Origin: an uncultured Bdellovibrio sp.
GTDB taxonomy: Bacteria; Bdellovibrionota; Bdellovibrionia; Bdellovibrionales; Bdellovibrionaceae
Direction of reading: 5' to 3'
Length of the DNA stretch: 24,951 nt
NCBI GenBank assembly: GCA_946480995.1
Contig: CAMLMF010000002.1
Coordinates: forward strand, 1-24,951
The position numbers were made by a program, and so were the translations under genes. This document shows positions 24,553 through 24,951 of this stretch, piece after piece (position 1 is the stretch's first letter; every line of letters starts with the position of its first letter). The notes below the pieces were generated by a model. It saw nothing but the letters and a program-made list of their open reading frames with translations. It did not search any database and was not told where the DNA came from.

Positions 24553-24951
24553 ATGTTAAAAATAAACGAGATTTTCTACAGTATCCAAGGCGAAACCACC
24601 TATGTCGGCAACCCGACTGTGTTTATACGCCTAACAGCATGCAATCTGCGCTGCACCTATTGCGATACAAAATATTCGTATTATGAGGGCGAAAACCAAA
24701 CGCTTGAAACAATCTTAAAAGAAGTGGCATCACACAAAGCTCCGTATGTTTGCGTTACCGGCGGCGAACCGCTGCTGCAAAAAGAAGTGCACACATTAAT
24801 GCGCGCGCTGTGCGACCAAGGTTACAAAGTTTCTTTAGAAACAAGTGGCTCAAAAAGTATCGAACAAGTTGATCCACGCGTTAAAATTATTCTTGATGTG
24901 AAAACTCCAGACAGTGGTGCCGCAGATTCTTTCATTATGGACAACATCGGC
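24553..24951 (+). CDS. queE: 7-carboxy-7-deazaguanine synthase, 5' part
   Basis: Radical SAM enzyme making the 7-deazaguanine core of queuosine and related bases. The window keeps the first 133 codons. MLKINEIFYSIQGETTYVGNP is the classic QueE start, with CNLRCTYCDTKY carrying the CxxxCxxC iron-sulfur motif (Cys30, Cys34, Cys37) and VCVTGGEPLLQ the GGEP SAM-binding motif. The gene runs past the window end. A weak GGAA stands in for a Shine-Dalgarno. The 100-base gap to ftsK holds a TTGACT (24504-24509) that could be a -35, with only a poor -10 (CACAAA) at the right distance. Confidence 0.95.
   Translation, partial: MLKINEIFYSIQGETTYVGNPTVFIRLTACNLRCTYCDTKYSYYEGENQTLETILKEVASHKAPYVCVTGGEPLLQKEVHTLMRALCDQGYKVSLETSGSKSIEQVDPRVKIILDVKTPDSGAADSFIMDNIG

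Overview
The window looks like a chromosomal housekeeping region of a predatory bacterium of the genus Bdellovibrio or a close relative. The strongest clue is a 64-residue single-domain histone (10917-11111) that, from memory, closely matches the B. bacteriovorus histone HBb (Bd0055). Supporting clues are a separate gatCAB operon, very tight gene packing, many secreted or lipid-anchored proteins of unknown function, and base composition in the mid to high 40s %GC (by eye). I see no mobile element, integrase, CRISPR array, tRNA or rRNA.

Layout. 1-1.9 kb, plus strand: a possible gene tail, a secreted YkuD-type L,D-transpeptidase and a PilZ protein, closed by a bidirectional terminator. 1.9-3.2 kb, minus: a LysM lipoprotein with a proline-rich stalk and a C-terminal membrane helix. 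3.3-7.9 kb, minus: operon gatC-gatA-gatB-ppx-DUF192. 8.0-10.0 kb, plus: ligA. 10.2-11.1 kb, minus: a small membrane protein pair (one of only 55 residues) and the histone with its own terminator. 11.2-12.7 kb, minus: a membrane-inserted metallophosphoesterase, back to back with murD (plus, 12.7-14.0 kb). 14.0-17.3 kb, minus: transaldolase, a lipoprotein and a 740-residue secreted protein of unknown function. 17.4-22.0 kb, minus: a DUF3108-like secreted protein, a TPR-like secreted protein, LptM-like lipoprotein, dapF, dapA, dapB and a degenerate HPPK (FolK)-like protein. 22.1-24.5 kb, minus: ftsK. 24.55 kb to the end, plus: the start of queE, cut by the window.

How it fits together. Much of the content serves the cell envelope and wall: meso-DAP supply (dapF-A-B), peptidoglycan precursor synthesis (murD), peptidoglycan modification (L,D-transpeptidase), peptidoglycan binding (LysM protein), LPS-export assembly (LptM) and division (FtsK). 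The rest is information processing (GatCAB tRNA amidation, LigA, histone, QueE). The dap genes overlap by 1 or 4 bases at each junction, so translation is probably coupled.

Most worth a second look: the histone, the LysM protein that may physically link the two membranes, the HPPK-like protein that has lost its catalytic residues inside the dap operon, the perfect 11-bp hairpin inside the first codons of the TPR-like gene, the hidden 55-codon gene at 10565-10732, and the 740-residue secreted protein.
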